Shown: one piece after another, positions 22,068 through 30,259 of the stretch
How positions within the stretch are numbered: the stretch's first letter is position 1
Layout of the letters: each line of letters starts with the position of its first letter
Assembly: GCF_004403305.1 (NCBI RefSeq)
Contig: NZ_SOHE01000017.1
Span: 387 to 38,950 of the forward strand
Direction: 5' to 3'
DNA length: 38,564 nt
Source: Cryobacterium frigoriphilum
Lineage (GTDB): Bacteria > Actinomycetota > Actinomycetes > Actinomycetales > Microbacteriaceae
The notes under the pieces: model-generated
Databases searched by the model: none
Told to the model about the DNA's origin: nothing
The model's input: only the letters and a program-made list of their open reading frames with translations
Program-made: the position numbers and the translations under genes

Positions 22068-23366
22068 TTAGGACTTGATGTACGGTTTGCCCGATGCCGC
22101 CGGTCCGCGTGAGCGGCCCACCAGCCCGGCGACGGCGAAGATGGTCACGAGATAGGGCAGCATGAGCATGAACTCGCTCGGCACGGGTGAGCCGATGATG
22201 CTCAGCACGCTTTGCAGGTTGCTCGCGAAGCCGAACAGCAGCGCCGCGAGGGTCGCTCGAATCGGATCCCAGCGCCCGAAGATCACCGCCGCGAGGGCGA
22301 TAAAGCCCGCGCCCGCGGTCATCTCCTTGCCGAATGCGCCGACCGAACCGAGCGTGAAGTAGGCGCCGCCGGCTCCCGCGATCGCGCCCGCGAGGGACAC
22401 GTTCCAGAATCGGGTGGCGGCGACGTTGATGCCGACGGTGTCGGCGGCCTGCGGATGCTCCCCCACGGCTCGCAGCCGCAGGCCCCACTTGGTGTGGAAG
22501 ATACCGACGTACACCGCGATGACGGCGAAGTACATGATGTAGACGATCAGGGTCTGGCGGAACACCACCGGGCCGAGAATAGGGATCTCGCTCAGCAGCG
22601 GAATGTTGATGCGGTCGAACTTCGGCGGCTGGTTCAGGGTCGCCGCGTTCGGGGCCAGCAGCTGCGTGAACAGAAACCCGGTGACGCCGGAGACGAGCAC
22701 GTTCAGCACCACGCCGACGATGACCTGGTCGACGAAGTACTTGATCGAGAACGCCGCGAGCACGAAGGCCACGAGCACCCCGGCGAGCATCGCGGCGAGC
22801 AGGCCGAGCAGCGGCTGCCCGGTGATGCTCGCAACCAGCGCCGAGGTGAACGCGCCGGCGAGCAGCTGACCCTCAATGGCAACGTTGACGACGCCGACCC
22901 GTTCGGAGATCACGCCGCCGAGCGCTCCGAAGATGAGCGGAACGGCGAGGCTGAGCGACCCGAACAGCAGGCCGGGAATCGGAATCGACGCGCCGGCCGA
23001 GGCCCAGACCAGAAAACCGAGCAGCAGCAGAAACGCAAACAGGCCGATCAGCCAGATCGGAGTCTTGCGTGCGCCTCGCACGAGCCAGGCACTCCAGGCC
23101 GCGATCGCGAGCAGCAGCAGCGACACGACGATGCCGGTCGCCCGGGTGGGCAGGTCGACGGCCGGCAGCTGGATCAGGTCGGAGGTCGTCGACAAGACCA
23201 TGGTGCTGATGCCGTCGCGGCCGAAGCCGACGAGCATGATGGCGCCGAGAACGGTGAAGACGCCGAGGCCGATCGGAGTTTTCCAGTTGCGGATGACCGC
23301 GGTCGCCGGCCCGTTTTCGGGCGGGGTCGGCTGGGTGGGCACAATGACGGGGGCGATGGTGCTCAT
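22068..23366 (-). CDS. Nucleoside ABC transporter permease (BMP system, second permease)
   Basis: 432 residues, membrane protein of the BPD_transp_2/branched-chain permease family with about ten hydrophobic segments. Typical motifs: FGALGGVISERVGVVNVAIEG, the cytoplasmic coupling loop GLRLRAVGEHPQAADTVGIN, and GKEMTAGAGFIALAAVIFGR. Corresponds to the NupQ-type partner in BMP-type nucleoside importers. Start overlaps the first permease stop (ATGA) and AAGGAGGTG lies nine bases upstream. Contact region EHPQAADTVGI should dock onto the ATPase encoded upstream. Substrate as nucleosides is inferred from the transporter type and the salvage genes around it. Confidence 0.88.
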   Translation of the reverse strand: MSTIAPVIVPTQPTPPENGPATAVIRNWKTPIGLGVFTVLGAIMLVGFGRDGISTMVLSTTSDLIQLPAVDLPTRATGIVVSLLLLAIAAWSAWLVRGARKTPIWLIGLFAFLLLLGFLVWASAGASIPIPGLLFGSLSLAVPLIFGALGGVISERVGVVNVAIEGQLLAGAFTSALVASITGQPLLGLLAAMLAGVLVAFVLAAFSIKYFVDQVIVGVVLNVLVSGVTGFLFTQLLAPNAATLNQPPKFDRINIPLLSEIPILGPVVFRQTLIVYIMYFAVIAVYVGIFHTKWGLRLRAVGEHPQAADTVGINVAATRFWNVSLAGAIAGAGGAYFTLGSVGAFGKEMTAGAGFIALAAVIFGRWDPIRATLAALLFGFASNLQSVLSIIGSPVPSEFMLMLPYLVTIFAVAGLVGRSRGPAASGKPYIKS

Positions 23367-24664
23367 TTCGCCGCCACCTCCTTGACAACGATCGGGCGCG
23401 CACGGCGAGGGGTGTCGCTCGGTGTCGGCAGCCGGAAGATCGCCCGCACGAGCGGCGGGGCCGCGATGAACAGCACGATCAGGGACTGCACGACGAGCAC
23501 GATATCGATCGGCACGCCCTCGGCGGCCTGCATCGAGAAGCTGCCGGCCTTGAACGCCCCGAAGAGGATGCCGGCGGCGAAGACTCCCCAGGGCTTGGAC
23601 CGCCCGAGCAGCGCGACGGTGATCGCGTCGAAGCCGATTCCGGAGTCGACGGTGGCGCCGAACCCGCTCGTGGTGGTGCCGAGCACCTGGTTGATGCCGG
23701 CGAGGCCGACCAGGCCTCCGGACAGCAGCATGGCGTAGACGTACATGCGCGACACGCTGATGCCGGCGACGCGGGCGGCGTTCGGGTTCTCGCCCACGGC
23801 GCGAAACTGAAAGCCGAGGTTGGAGCGGGACAGCAGCCACCAGGTGAAGACGGTGGCGGCGATCACGAGCAGAAACCCGAGGTGAAGGTTGTAGTCCGGT
23901 CCGAGCAGGTCGGGGAAGATCGCGGTCTCTTTACTGGCCGGGCTCTTGGGGTTGTTCGATCCCGGTGTGCGCAGAAAGCCCTCGCGCAACAGGTAGCTCA
24001 CGAGGTAGAACGCCACGTAGTTGAGCATGATCGTGGTGATCACTTCATGCGCCCCGGTGCGCGCCTTGAGCAGTCCGACGAGGCCGCCCCACAGCGCTCC
24101 ACCGAGAATGCCGGCGACGAGCGCCGCCACCAGGTGGATGCCGTACGGCAGGTCGACGGCAAAGGCGACCCAGCCGCCGATCGCGGCGGCGATCAGCATC
24201 TGGCCGCGGCCGCCGATGTTGAAGAGGCCGACGCGAAAGCCGAGGGCCACACCGAGGCCGGCCGCAATGAGCGGGGTCGCGAAGACAAGCGTCTCGGTGA
24301 AGGGGGTGATCCCGTCGGCGAAGCTGTCGCGGCCGAAGTTGTAGATCGAGCCCTGAAACAGCGCCGAATAGGCGCCGGAGACCGCGCCCCAGATGTCGCC
24401 GAGCAGGTCGCTCGGGCGGGAGAAGAAGTAGCCGGCGGATTCCTGCACGTCGTCGTTGGTGACGGCGATCATCACGGCGCCCACCAGCAGGGCGAGCACC
24501 ACGGCGAGCACTGAGATGATGGCGCTGCCGCTCGTAATCTCGCGAAACACGCCGTGCCAGCGGGATTCCTCGTCGGTCTGCGGCCGGTCGCGACGCGATG
24601 CGGGCGGCGTTGCGGATCCCGCCGGCGGTGTGGCCGACGGGGTCTGCGGCGGGGTGTCGCTCAT
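23363..24664 (-). CDS. Nucleoside ABC transporter permease (BMP system, first permease)
   Basis: 433 residues with a Pro/Thr-rich cytoplasmic N-terminus (about 1-45) followed by some eight to ten membrane segments. Family motifs: GFRVGLFNIGGRGQMLIAA, the long HEVITTIMLNYVAFYLVSYL segment, and coupling loop GFQFRAVGENPNAARVAGIS, matched by the paralogous loop in the second permease. NupP-type. Overlaps the ATPase stop (ATGA) and the second permease start, so the three genes are translated together. Two different permeases form the heterodimeric channel. Confidence 0.88.
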   Translation of the reverse strand: MSDTPPQTPSATPPAGSATPPASRRDRPQTDEESRWHGVFREITSGSAIISVLAVVLALLVGAVMIAVTNDDVQESAGYFFSRPSDLLGDIWGAVSGAYSALFQGSIYNFGRDSFADGITPFTETLVFATPLIAAGLGVALGFRVGLFNIGGRGQMLIAAAIGGWVAFAVDLPYGIHLVAALVAGILGGALWGGLVGLLKARTGAHEVITTIMLNYVAFYLVSYLLREGFLRTPGSNNPKSPASKETAIFPDLLGPDYNLHLGFLLVIAATVFTWWLLSRSNLGFQFRAVGENPNAARVAGISVSRMYVYAMLLSGGLVGLAGINQVLGTTTSGFGATVDSGIGFDAITVALLGRSKPWGVFAAGILFGAFKAGSFSMQAAEGVPIDIVLVVQSLIVLFIAAPPLVRAIFRLPTPSDTPRRARPIVVKEVAAK

Positions 24665-26211
24665 GCGGCAGCTCCTTCGATGGGTGCGGGGGGCGTCGGC
24701 ACGGTCGTCGTCGGCGCGGGTTCGCCGGCCATCATCAGGCCGAGTACGGCGCGCGGGGTGTCGCCGGGCACGATGCCCACGATGCGGCCGCGATACATCA
24801 CCATGATGCGATCGGCGAGGGCGGCGACCTCGTCGAGCTCGGTCGAGATCACGATGACCGGGGTACCGCCGTCGCGGGTTGCGACGATGCGTTCATGCAC
24901 GAATTCGATCGAGCCTACGTCGAGCCCGCGGGTGGGCTGGGCGGCGATGAACAGCCTCAGCTCACGGCTGAGCTCGCGGGCCAGCACGACCTTCTGCTGG
25001 TTTCCGCCCGACAGGCGGCCGACGGGAGTGTCGATGCCCTGAGATCGCACGTCGAATTCCTTGACCTTGGCGGTGGCGAATTCGGCGAGCAGCGCGAGCT
25101 GAAGGTTGAAGCGTTTGACGAACGGAAGCGTGTGCGAGCGGTCGAGCATGAGGTTCTCGGCGATCGTGAAGCCGCCGACGAGGCCGTCTTCGGTGCGGTC
25201 CTCGGGCACGAAACCGACACCGGCATCGAGCACCTGGCGCACCGAGTGACCGCGCAGCGATTTTCCGTCGAGCGTGATCTCGCCGACGACGCGGGGCTGC
25301 AGGCCCATCAGTGCCTCGGTCAGCTCGGTCTGGCCGTTGCCCTGTACGCCGGCGATCGCGAGAATTTCACCGGACGCCACGCTGAAGCTGACGTGGTTCA
25401 CGAGCACCTGCCCGCGCGGGTCGATCACGGTCAGATCCGTCACGACGAGGGCCGGCGCCCCGGGTGTCGCCGGGGCCTTGTCGACGGTGAGGTCGACGGC
25501 CCGGCCGACCATGAGCGAGGCGAGTTCTTCGTTGGTCGCGGTCGGGCTGGCCTCGCCGACGACCTTGCCGAGACGGATGACCGTGATGCGGTCGGCGACC
25601 TCGCGCACCTCGCGTAGTTTGTGCGTGATGAAGACGATGGAGGTTCCCGCTGCCTTGAGCTGGCGCATGATGACCATGAGCTCGTCGGTCTCCTGCGGCG
25701 TCAGCACGGCGGTCGGTTCGTCGAAGACCAGCACCTTGGCGTCTTGCGAGAGCGCCTTGATGATCTCGACCCGCTGCTGCACGCCCACCGGGAGGTCTTC
25801 AACGAGGGCGTCGGGATCGACGGCGAACCCGAACCGGTCGGAGATCTCCTTGACTCGCACTCGGGCGGCGGCGAGGTCGAGCCGGCCGCCGAGCCGGGTC
25901 TGCTCGTGCCCGAGCATCACGTTCTCGGCGACGGTGAAGACGGGAATGAGCATGAAGTGCTGGTGCACCATGCCGATTCCGGCCTTCATCGCATCGCCTG
26001 GCCCGGCGAAGTGCGCCGGGCTGTCGTCGAGCAGAATCTCGCCCTCTTCGGCCCGGTAGAGGCCGTAGAGCACGTTCATCAGGGTGGATTTGCCTGCGCC
26101 GTTCTCTCCGAGCAGGGCGTGGATCTCTCCAGCCTCGACGGTGAGGTTGATGTTGTCGTTGGCAACGAGGGCGCCGAACCTTTTGGTGATGCCGCGAAGT
26201 TCAAGCTTCAT
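24661..26211 (-). CDS. Nucleoside ABC transporter ATP-binding protein (duplicated ATPase)
   Basis: 516 residues with two ABC domains in tandem, as in NupO/RbsA-type ATPases. Domain 1 has Walker A GENGAGKST (about 36-44), Q-loop MVHQHF, Walker B VLVFDEPT. Its signature LPVGVQQRVEI is non-canonical as usual for this class. Domain 2 has a degenerate Walker A (GVQGNGQTE), an intact signature LSGGNQQK, and AAQPTRGLD in place of the Walker B Glu, so one ATP site is likely impaired. A Pro/Thr-rich tail ends the chain. It is 132 bases from the lipoprotein gene, across a terminator, and has its own -10 box. Confidence 0.92.
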   Translation of the reverse strand: MKLELRGITKRFGALVANDNINLTVEAGEIHALLGENGAGKSTLMNVLYGLYRAEEGEILLDDSPAHFAGPGDAMKAGIGMVHQHFMLIPVFTVAENVMLGHEQTRLGGRLDLAAARVRVKEISDRFGFAVDPDALVEDLPVGVQQRVEIIKALSQDAKVLVFDEPTAVLTPQETDELMVIMRQLKAAGTSIVFITHKLREVREVADRITVIRLGKVVGEASPTATNEELASLMVGRAVDLTVDKAPATPGAPALVVTDLTVIDPRGQVLVNHVSFSVASGEILAIAGVQGNGQTELTEALMGLQPRVVGEITLDGKSLRGHSVRQVLDAGVGFVPEDRTEDGLVGGFTIAENLMLDRSHTLPFVKRFNLQLALLAEFATAKVKEFDVRSQGIDTPVGRLSGGNQQKVVLARELSRELRLFIAAQPTRGLDVGSIEFVHERIVATRDGGTPVIVISTELDEVAALADRIMVMYRGRIVGIVPGDTPRAVLGLMMAGEPAPTTTVPTPPAPIEGAAA

Positions 26212-26219
26212 AGTCTTCG

Positions 26220-26225
26220 ATTCTA
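26220..26225 (-). promoter_or_regulatory. -10 box of the ABC ATPase gene
   Basis: TAGAAT on the minus strand ends eight bases before the ATG. It lies after the lipoprotein terminator and would let the ATPase-permease-permease-cdd genes be transcribed independently as a leaderless mRNA. Confidence 0.45.
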
Positions 26226-26269
26226 TGTCGGCGTTCGCGCCCCACGAACAGGGGCCACGGTGAACGAAA

Positions 26270-26300
26270 ACGGGGAGGTCAGCCTGCGCTGACCTCCCCG
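26270..26300 (-). terminator. terminator after BMP lipoprotein gene
   Basis: Stem CGGGGAGGTCAGC / GCTGACCTCCCCG (13 bp, perfect) with a four-base loop, followed on the minus strand by GTTTTC. It lies 44 bases after the lipoprotein stop and separates it from the ATPase gene. Confidence 0.8.
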
Positions 26301-26343
26301 ATTTTACTGCGTGAAGCGGATGCTGCCCCGATCTAGGTGGGAC

Positions 26344-27447
26344 CTAGGACTGCGGGGTGGCTTCCGACTCGACGACGAGCGAACCGTCGATGATCTGCGC
26401 CTGCAGCTCCTCGATCTCGGTCATGATCGTCGGGTCGACCTTGGACTCCCACTCGTGCAGCGGGGCCAGCAGCACGCCCTCGTTCTCGAGGGTGCCGACG
26501 TACGGCGTCGAGTCGAAGTCGCCGGCGGCAGCATCGGTGATGATGAGTTTCGTGGCATCCGTCATCTGCTTCATCACCGAGGTGAGGTAGAGGTTGGCGA
26601 ATTCGGGCGTGGTCTCGAACAGGTCGCTGTCGACGCCGATGATGGCGACGTCCTTGCCGGAGTCGTTGATGGCCTGCGCGGTGCCCTGGAAGAGCGGACC
26701 GGCGACGGGGAGGATGATGTCCGCGCCCGCGTCGATGAAGTTCTGGCTCGTGGTCTTGCCCGCGGCGATGTCGTCGAAGCTTCCGGCGAAGGAGCCGGTC
26801 TGCGTGGCCTTGTCCCAGCCGAGCAGCTTGACGTCGGTGCCCTTGGCGTCGTTGTAGTAGTCGATGCCGTCGGAGAAGCCATCCATGAAGATGGTGACCG
26901 AGGGGAACTGGAGTCCGCCGTAGGTGGCGACGGTGCCGGTCGTGGTCGTTCCGGCGGCGAGGTAGCCGGCGAGGAACGCGGCCTGCGCGGTGTCGTAGAG
27001 CACCGGCTTGACGTTCTCGAGCTCGAGCGGCGAGAAGTCGTCGTTGTTGAGCGCCGTGTCGATGATGGCGAAGTCAACCTCGGGGCTGGCGACAGCGGCG
27101 TCGCGGGTGGCCGTCATCAGGTTGAAGCCGACGGTCAGGATGAAGTTGCAGTCAGCGTCAATCATGCTGTTGACGTTGCTCTCGTACTGGTCTTCCGCGG
27201 TGGACTCGGCCTGGTTGAAGTCGACACCGAGCTCGTCGGCCGCGGCGGTGATGCCGTCGAAGCTCGACTGGTTGAAGGACTTGTCGTTGAAGCCACCGAA
27301 GTCGGAGACGATGCAGGGCGTGAAGTCGCTCGCGACATCCGCGGAACCGGCATCGTCGGTGGGAGCGGGAGCACAGGCGGCGAGAAGGCCCACCACTCCG
27401 AACATGGCAAGCCCGGCAAGCGTGGCTTTGCGGGTCGAAATTGTCAA
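26344..27447 (-). CDS. BMP-family nucleoside-binding lipoprotein
   Basis: Extracytoplasmic substrate-binding protein of the Bmp/Med (PF02608) class. 367 residues. Signal peptide with basic STRK, hydrophobic ATLAGLAMFGVVGLL and lipobox LLAAC, the Cys being lipidated. Mature protein shows FGGFNDKSFNQSSFDG, the classic BMP opening that contacts the ligand, and later IIDTALNN, LAGYLAA, FMDGFSDGIDYYN and IGVDSD. The start is taken as TTG because GGAGG lies five bases upstream and it gives a normal signal peptide; no ATG or GTG is available near it, and the upstream open frame has no support. First gene of the transporter locus; a terminator follows, which would favour high lipoprotein levels. Confidence 0.9.
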   Translation of the reverse strand: MTISTRKATLAGLAMFGVVGLLAACAPAPTDDAGSADVASDFTPCIVSDFGGFNDKSFNQSSFDGITAAADELGVDFNQAESTAEDQYESNVNSMIDADCNFILTVGFNLMTATRDAAVASPEVDFAIIDTALNNDDFSPLELENVKPVLYDTAQAAFLAGYLAAGTTTTGTVATYGGLQFPSVTIFMDGFSDGIDYYNDAKGTDVKLLGWDKATQTGSFAGSFDDIAAGKTTSQNFIDAGADIILPVAGPLFQGTAQAINDSGKDVAIIGVDSDLFETTPEFANLYLTSVMKQMTDATKLIITDAAAGDFDSTPYVGTLENEGVLLAPLHEWESKVDPTIMTEIEELQAQIIDGSLVVESEATPQS

Positions 27448-27608
27448 GATGACCTCCAGTATTACGACGCAACGCGCCGGGCTCAATGGTTTTACGTTAC
27501 CGAATGTGACAGTGCTCAGAGGAGCAAAAGGGCCCCGTGACCGAAAGGTTATGAACCCGCTACATACCGGAAACCTTTTCGGGTGCATTCCCGACGTGAG
27601 CGGCCGAG

Positions 27609-27677
27609 CTGCGCGGTACTTGCGCCGCTACGCGGTAGGCACGCCCACGGCGCAGCGGCGCAGCTACCGCGCACCTC
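27609..27677. repeat. Family B repeat cluster 2
   Basis: Two direct 19 bp units (GCGGTA cores at 27613 and 27632) and one inverted unit (TACCGC at 27665). Spacing (19 and 33 bp) and sequence match 11728-11796 almost base for base. The rest of the 302-base gap between the lipoprotein start and the guanylyltransferase end holds no gene that I can see; the lipoprotein promoter should be near 27450-27520. Confidence 0.8.
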
Positions 27678-27749
27678 ACGCGCGCCCGTCGGGAGCCGCC
27701 GCTGCGCCCTGTCCCAGCGGCCTGGAAGTTGCCTCGGTCAGCGAGCGGG

Positions 27750-28871
27750 CTAGAGCACGTCGCTTGAGCCGGAGAGCTTGAGGGCGTCGACGACGGCCTT
27801 CACCTTCTGGGCGTTGGCACTCGTGGTCACGAGCAGCGCGTCGGGGGTGTCGACGACGACGATGTCTTCCACGCCGATCAGCGCGATCATGCGCCCGGTG
27901 TGGCTGACGACGATTCCGCTCGACGAGTCGGCGAGCACACGGGCGCCCTCGCCCAGAATCGCCAGGTTGGCCTTGCGCCCGCCGGAGTGCAGCTTGGCGA
28001 TCGAGGCGAAGTCGCCCACGTCGTCCCAGTCGAACTGGCCGGGAATGACCACGAGTTTGCCGGCGGCCGCTGCGGGTTCGGCGACCGAGTAGTCAATGGC
28101 GATGCGCTTCAGGCGCGGCCAGACCTTGTCGACGACGGCGCCGCGGCGCGGGGTGTCCCAGGCGCCGGCGAGTTCGAGCAGCCCGGCGAGCAGTTCGGGC
28201 TCCGACGCGCCGATCTCTTCGAGCAGGCGGTCGGCGCGGGCGATGAACATGCCCGCATTCCAGAGGTAGCCGCCATCGGCCACGTAGGCCTCGGCGACCT
28301 CGGGGCTCGGCTTCTCGACGAAAGAGTCGACCGAGAGCGCGCTCGGGGCGCCCTCGATGTCGAGGCCGCCGTCGCTCTTGATGTATCCGAAGCCGATCGC
28401 CGCCTCGGTCGGCTGGATGCCGATGGTCACGATGTAGCCGGCATCCGCCGCGGCACAGGCCTCGGCAACGGCGCTTTGAAAGAGCACGGAGCCGTTGATG
28501 ACGTGGTCGGCGGGAAACGATCCGATGATGACGCCGGGTTCACGCAGCTGCAGAATCGCGGCCGCGAGGCCCACCGCGGCCGTCGAGTCGCGCGGTTCGC
28601 TTTCGAGCACGACGTTCGGGTCGGTCAGTTCGGGCAGCTGCTTCTCGACCGCGGCGCGGTGCGCGCGCCCGGTCACGACCATGATGCGCTGCTCCCCCGA
28701 CAGCGGAGTGAGGCGATCCCAGGTGTCGCGCAGCAGGGTCTGTCCGGAGCCGGTGAGATCGTGCAGAAATTTGGGGGCATCCGCTCGCGACAGCGGCCAC
28801 AGGCGTGAGCCGATGCCGCCGGCGGGAATCACGCTGTAGAAACGGTCGAGGGGTGCGGTTGTCTGCTGCAT
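27750..28871 (-). CDS. manC: Mannose-1-phosphate guanylyltransferase
   Basis: Makes GDP-mannose from GTP and mannose-1-phosphate. 373 residues: nucleotidyltransferase motif PAGGIGSRLWPLSR (about 17-30), FPADHVI, GFGYIK, FVEKP, YLWNAGMF and FDWDDVGDF. The C-terminal isomerase domain of bifunctional enzymes is absent, so this is the single-function type. The frame is open further upstream, but this ATG gives the family N-terminus and sits six bases after a TACGAT box. Divergent from a GDP-mannose-using-type glycosyltransferase, which suggests a shared pathway to mannolipids or cell-surface mannan. Confidence 0.93.
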   Translation of the reverse strand: MQQTTAPLDRFYSVIPAGGIGSRLWPLSRADAPKFLHDLTGSGQTLLRDTWDRLTPLSGEQRIMVVTGRAHRAAVEKQLPELTDPNVVLESEPRDSTAAVGLAAAILQLREPGVIIGSFPADHVINGSVLFQSAVAEACAAADAGYIVTIGIQPTEAAIGFGYIKSDGGLDIEGAPSALSVDSFVEKPSPEVAEAYVADGGYLWNAGMFIARADRLLEEIGASEPELLAGLLELAGAWDTPRRGAVVDKVWPRLKRIAIDYSVAEPAAAAGKLVVIPGQFDWDDVGDFASIAKLHSGGRKANLAILGEGARVLADSSSGIVVSHTGRMIALIGVEDIVVVDTPDALLVTTSANAQKVKAVVDALKLSGSSDVL

Positions 28872-28877
28872 GGAGCC

Positions 28878-28883
28878 ATCGTA
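28878..28883 (-). promoter_or_regulatory. -10 box of manC, leaderless
   Basis: TACGAT on the minus strand ends six bases before the manC ATG. Confidence 0.45.
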
Positions 28884-28959
28884 TCGGCCACCAGTGACAC
28901 GGCGTTTGCTGTTCACCGCCCGGACTCCGCAGAGACACCCGGCCGCCACACGCCCTGCC

Positions 28960-28965
28960 TAGCCT
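28960..28965 (+). promoter_or_regulatory. -10 box of glycosyltransferase gene, leaderless
   Basis: TAGCCT ends six bases before the ATG at 28972; no Shine-Dalgarno sequence precedes it. Confidence 0.5.
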
Positions 28966-28971
28966 CGAATC

Positions 28972-30126
28972 ATGCGGGTCGCCGTCGTAAGCGAGAGTTT
29001 CCTCCCCACGGTCAGTGGGGTGACCACGAGTGTCTGCAAGGTGCTCGACTATTTGGCCCGTGCCGGTCATGACGCGATGGTTATCGCGCCTGCCGGAGCG
29101 CCGTCATCGTACGCGGGATTCGCGGTGCACACCGTTCCCGCCATTGCCTACCGGCAGTTTCCGGTCGGCCTGCCGAGCCTCACGGTTCAGCGCCTGCTGA
29201 GCGACTTTCGCCCCGACGTGCTGCACGCCGCCTCACCGTTTCTGCTCGGAGCGCAGGGTATCGCCGCGGCTAATCGGCTCGATGTGCCGAGCGTCGCCAT
29301 TTTTCAGACGGATGTCGCCGGTTACGCCAGTCGTAACCACCTCGGCCAGGCCACGGCCTGGGCGTGGCGCTACGTGAAGTGGGTGCATGACGGTGCCGAC
29401 CTCAACCTGGTTCCCTCAAGCGCCTCGATGACAGACCTGCAGCGCGTGGGCGTGCGACGCCTCGCGCGCTGGACCCGCGGAGTCGATCTCGTGGGTTATC
29501 ACCCCAACCGTAAGAGCGACCCGGCCGTCGCCGCTCTGCGGGCGAGGGTCGCCCCCCATGGGGAGGTCATCGTCGGGTATGTCGGGCGCATCGCCCCCGA
29601 GAAACAGGTGGAACGGTTTCGGGCCTTGCGGGGGGTGCCGGGCATCCGTCTCGTGCTGGTCGGAGAGGGGCCATCGGAGCCGCTCGTGCGCAAGGCCCTC
29701 GAGGGCATGCCGGTCACCTGGCTCGGCCGGCTGTCGGGCGACGAGCTCGCCACCGCGTACGCGAGCTTTGACATCTTTGTGCACGCCGGAACCGAGGAAA
29801 CGTTTGGGCAGACCATCCAGGAGGCCCACGCGGCGGGCCTGCCGGTGGTGGCGCCGGCATCCGGTGGCCCGATCGACCTCGTAGACCACGGCGAAAACGG
29901 ATACCTCTTTACTCCCGACAATGAGCGCGATCTGAAACGCTGCGTGCTGCGCCTCGTCGACGATCCCGCGCTGCGCCGACGCATGGGTGAGGCGGGGCGA
30001 CGGGGGGTACTGGGGCGGTCCTGGGAGAACGTCTGCGACACCCTGTTCGGCTACTACGAGCAGGCCATCGACGCGCGAGCGGCGGTGCGCATGATGACCG
30101 CCGTACCCCTGTCGTTACAACGCTGA
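28972..30126 (+). CDS. GT4 glycosyltransferase, MgtA-like (probable alpha-mannosyltransferase)
   Basis: 384 residues of the GT-B fold. The N domain begins MRVAVVSESFLPTVSGVTTS, a start typical of GDP-mannose-dependent mannosyltransferases such as MgtA (Rv0557). The C domain has VGYVGRIAPEKQVER, RLVLVGEGPSEPLVRKAL and the donor-binding EETFGQTIQEAHAAGLPVV, whose EX7E pair is intact. No membrane segments; such enzymes work at the cytosolic face of the membrane. The divergent neighbour makes GDP-mannose, which supports the donor assignment. The acceptor (diacylglycerol-glucuronate or a phosphoinositide-type lipid) is not known. Confidence 0.85.
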   Translation: MRVAVVSESFLPTVSGVTTSVCKVLDYLARAGHDAMVIAPAGAPSSYAGFAVHTVPAIAYRQFPVGLPSLTVQRLLSDFRPDVLHAASPFLLGAQGIAAANRLDVPSVAIFQTDVAGYASRNHLGQATAWAWRYVKWVHDGADLNLVPSSASMTDLQRVGVRRLARWTRGVDLVGYHPNRKSDPAVAALRARVAPHGEVIVGYVGRIAPEKQVERFRALRGVPGIRLVLVGEGPSEPLVRKALEGMPVTWLGRLSGDELATAYASFDIFVHAGTEETFGQTIQEAHAAGLPVVAPASGGPIDLVDHGENGYLFTPDNERDLKRCVLRLVDDPALRRRMGEAGRRGVLGRSWENVCDTLFGYYEQAIDARAAVRMMTAVPLSLQR

Positions 30127-30138
30127 CGCGCGTCGCTC

Positions 30139-30157
30139 TAAGGGTACCCTCACCTGA
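30139..30157 (+). promoter_or_regulatory. candidate DtxR/IdeR iron box upstream of sdhCDAB
   Basis: TAAGGGTACCCTCACCTGA agrees with the IdeR/DtxR consensus TWAGGTTAGSCTWACCTWA at 15 of 19 positions and contains the perfect palindrome AGGGTACCCT. It sits just upstream of the proposed -35. Confidence 0.45.
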
Positions 30158-30183
30158 AACAGCGGTCGGTCTGGCCCTAGACT
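30155..30183 (+). promoter_or_regulatory. proposed sdh promoter
   Basis: TAGACT (30178-30183) with a weak -35 TGAAAC 17 bases upstream. It gives a leader of about 70 bases that contains a small stem (GTCTCG / CGAGAC) and the sdhC ribosome site. Confidence 0.4.
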
Positions 30184-30259
30184 GAACGCACGTGCTCACT
30201 CGCGAGTTCACGGGTCTCGTTTCATCGTCGAGACAACTTACAGCCAGGGAGGGTTGTTC

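Noticed and set aside
22212..23738. 508-codon plus-strand frame opposite the two permeases
   Set aside because: Extremely Arg/Glu/Asp/Gln-rich, no domain, antisense to membrane proteins with conserved motifs.
27448..27588. 47-residue upstream extension of the BMP lipoprotein frame
   Set aside because: It would bury the signal peptide and lipobox; the TTG with GGAGG gives a normal lipoprotein start.
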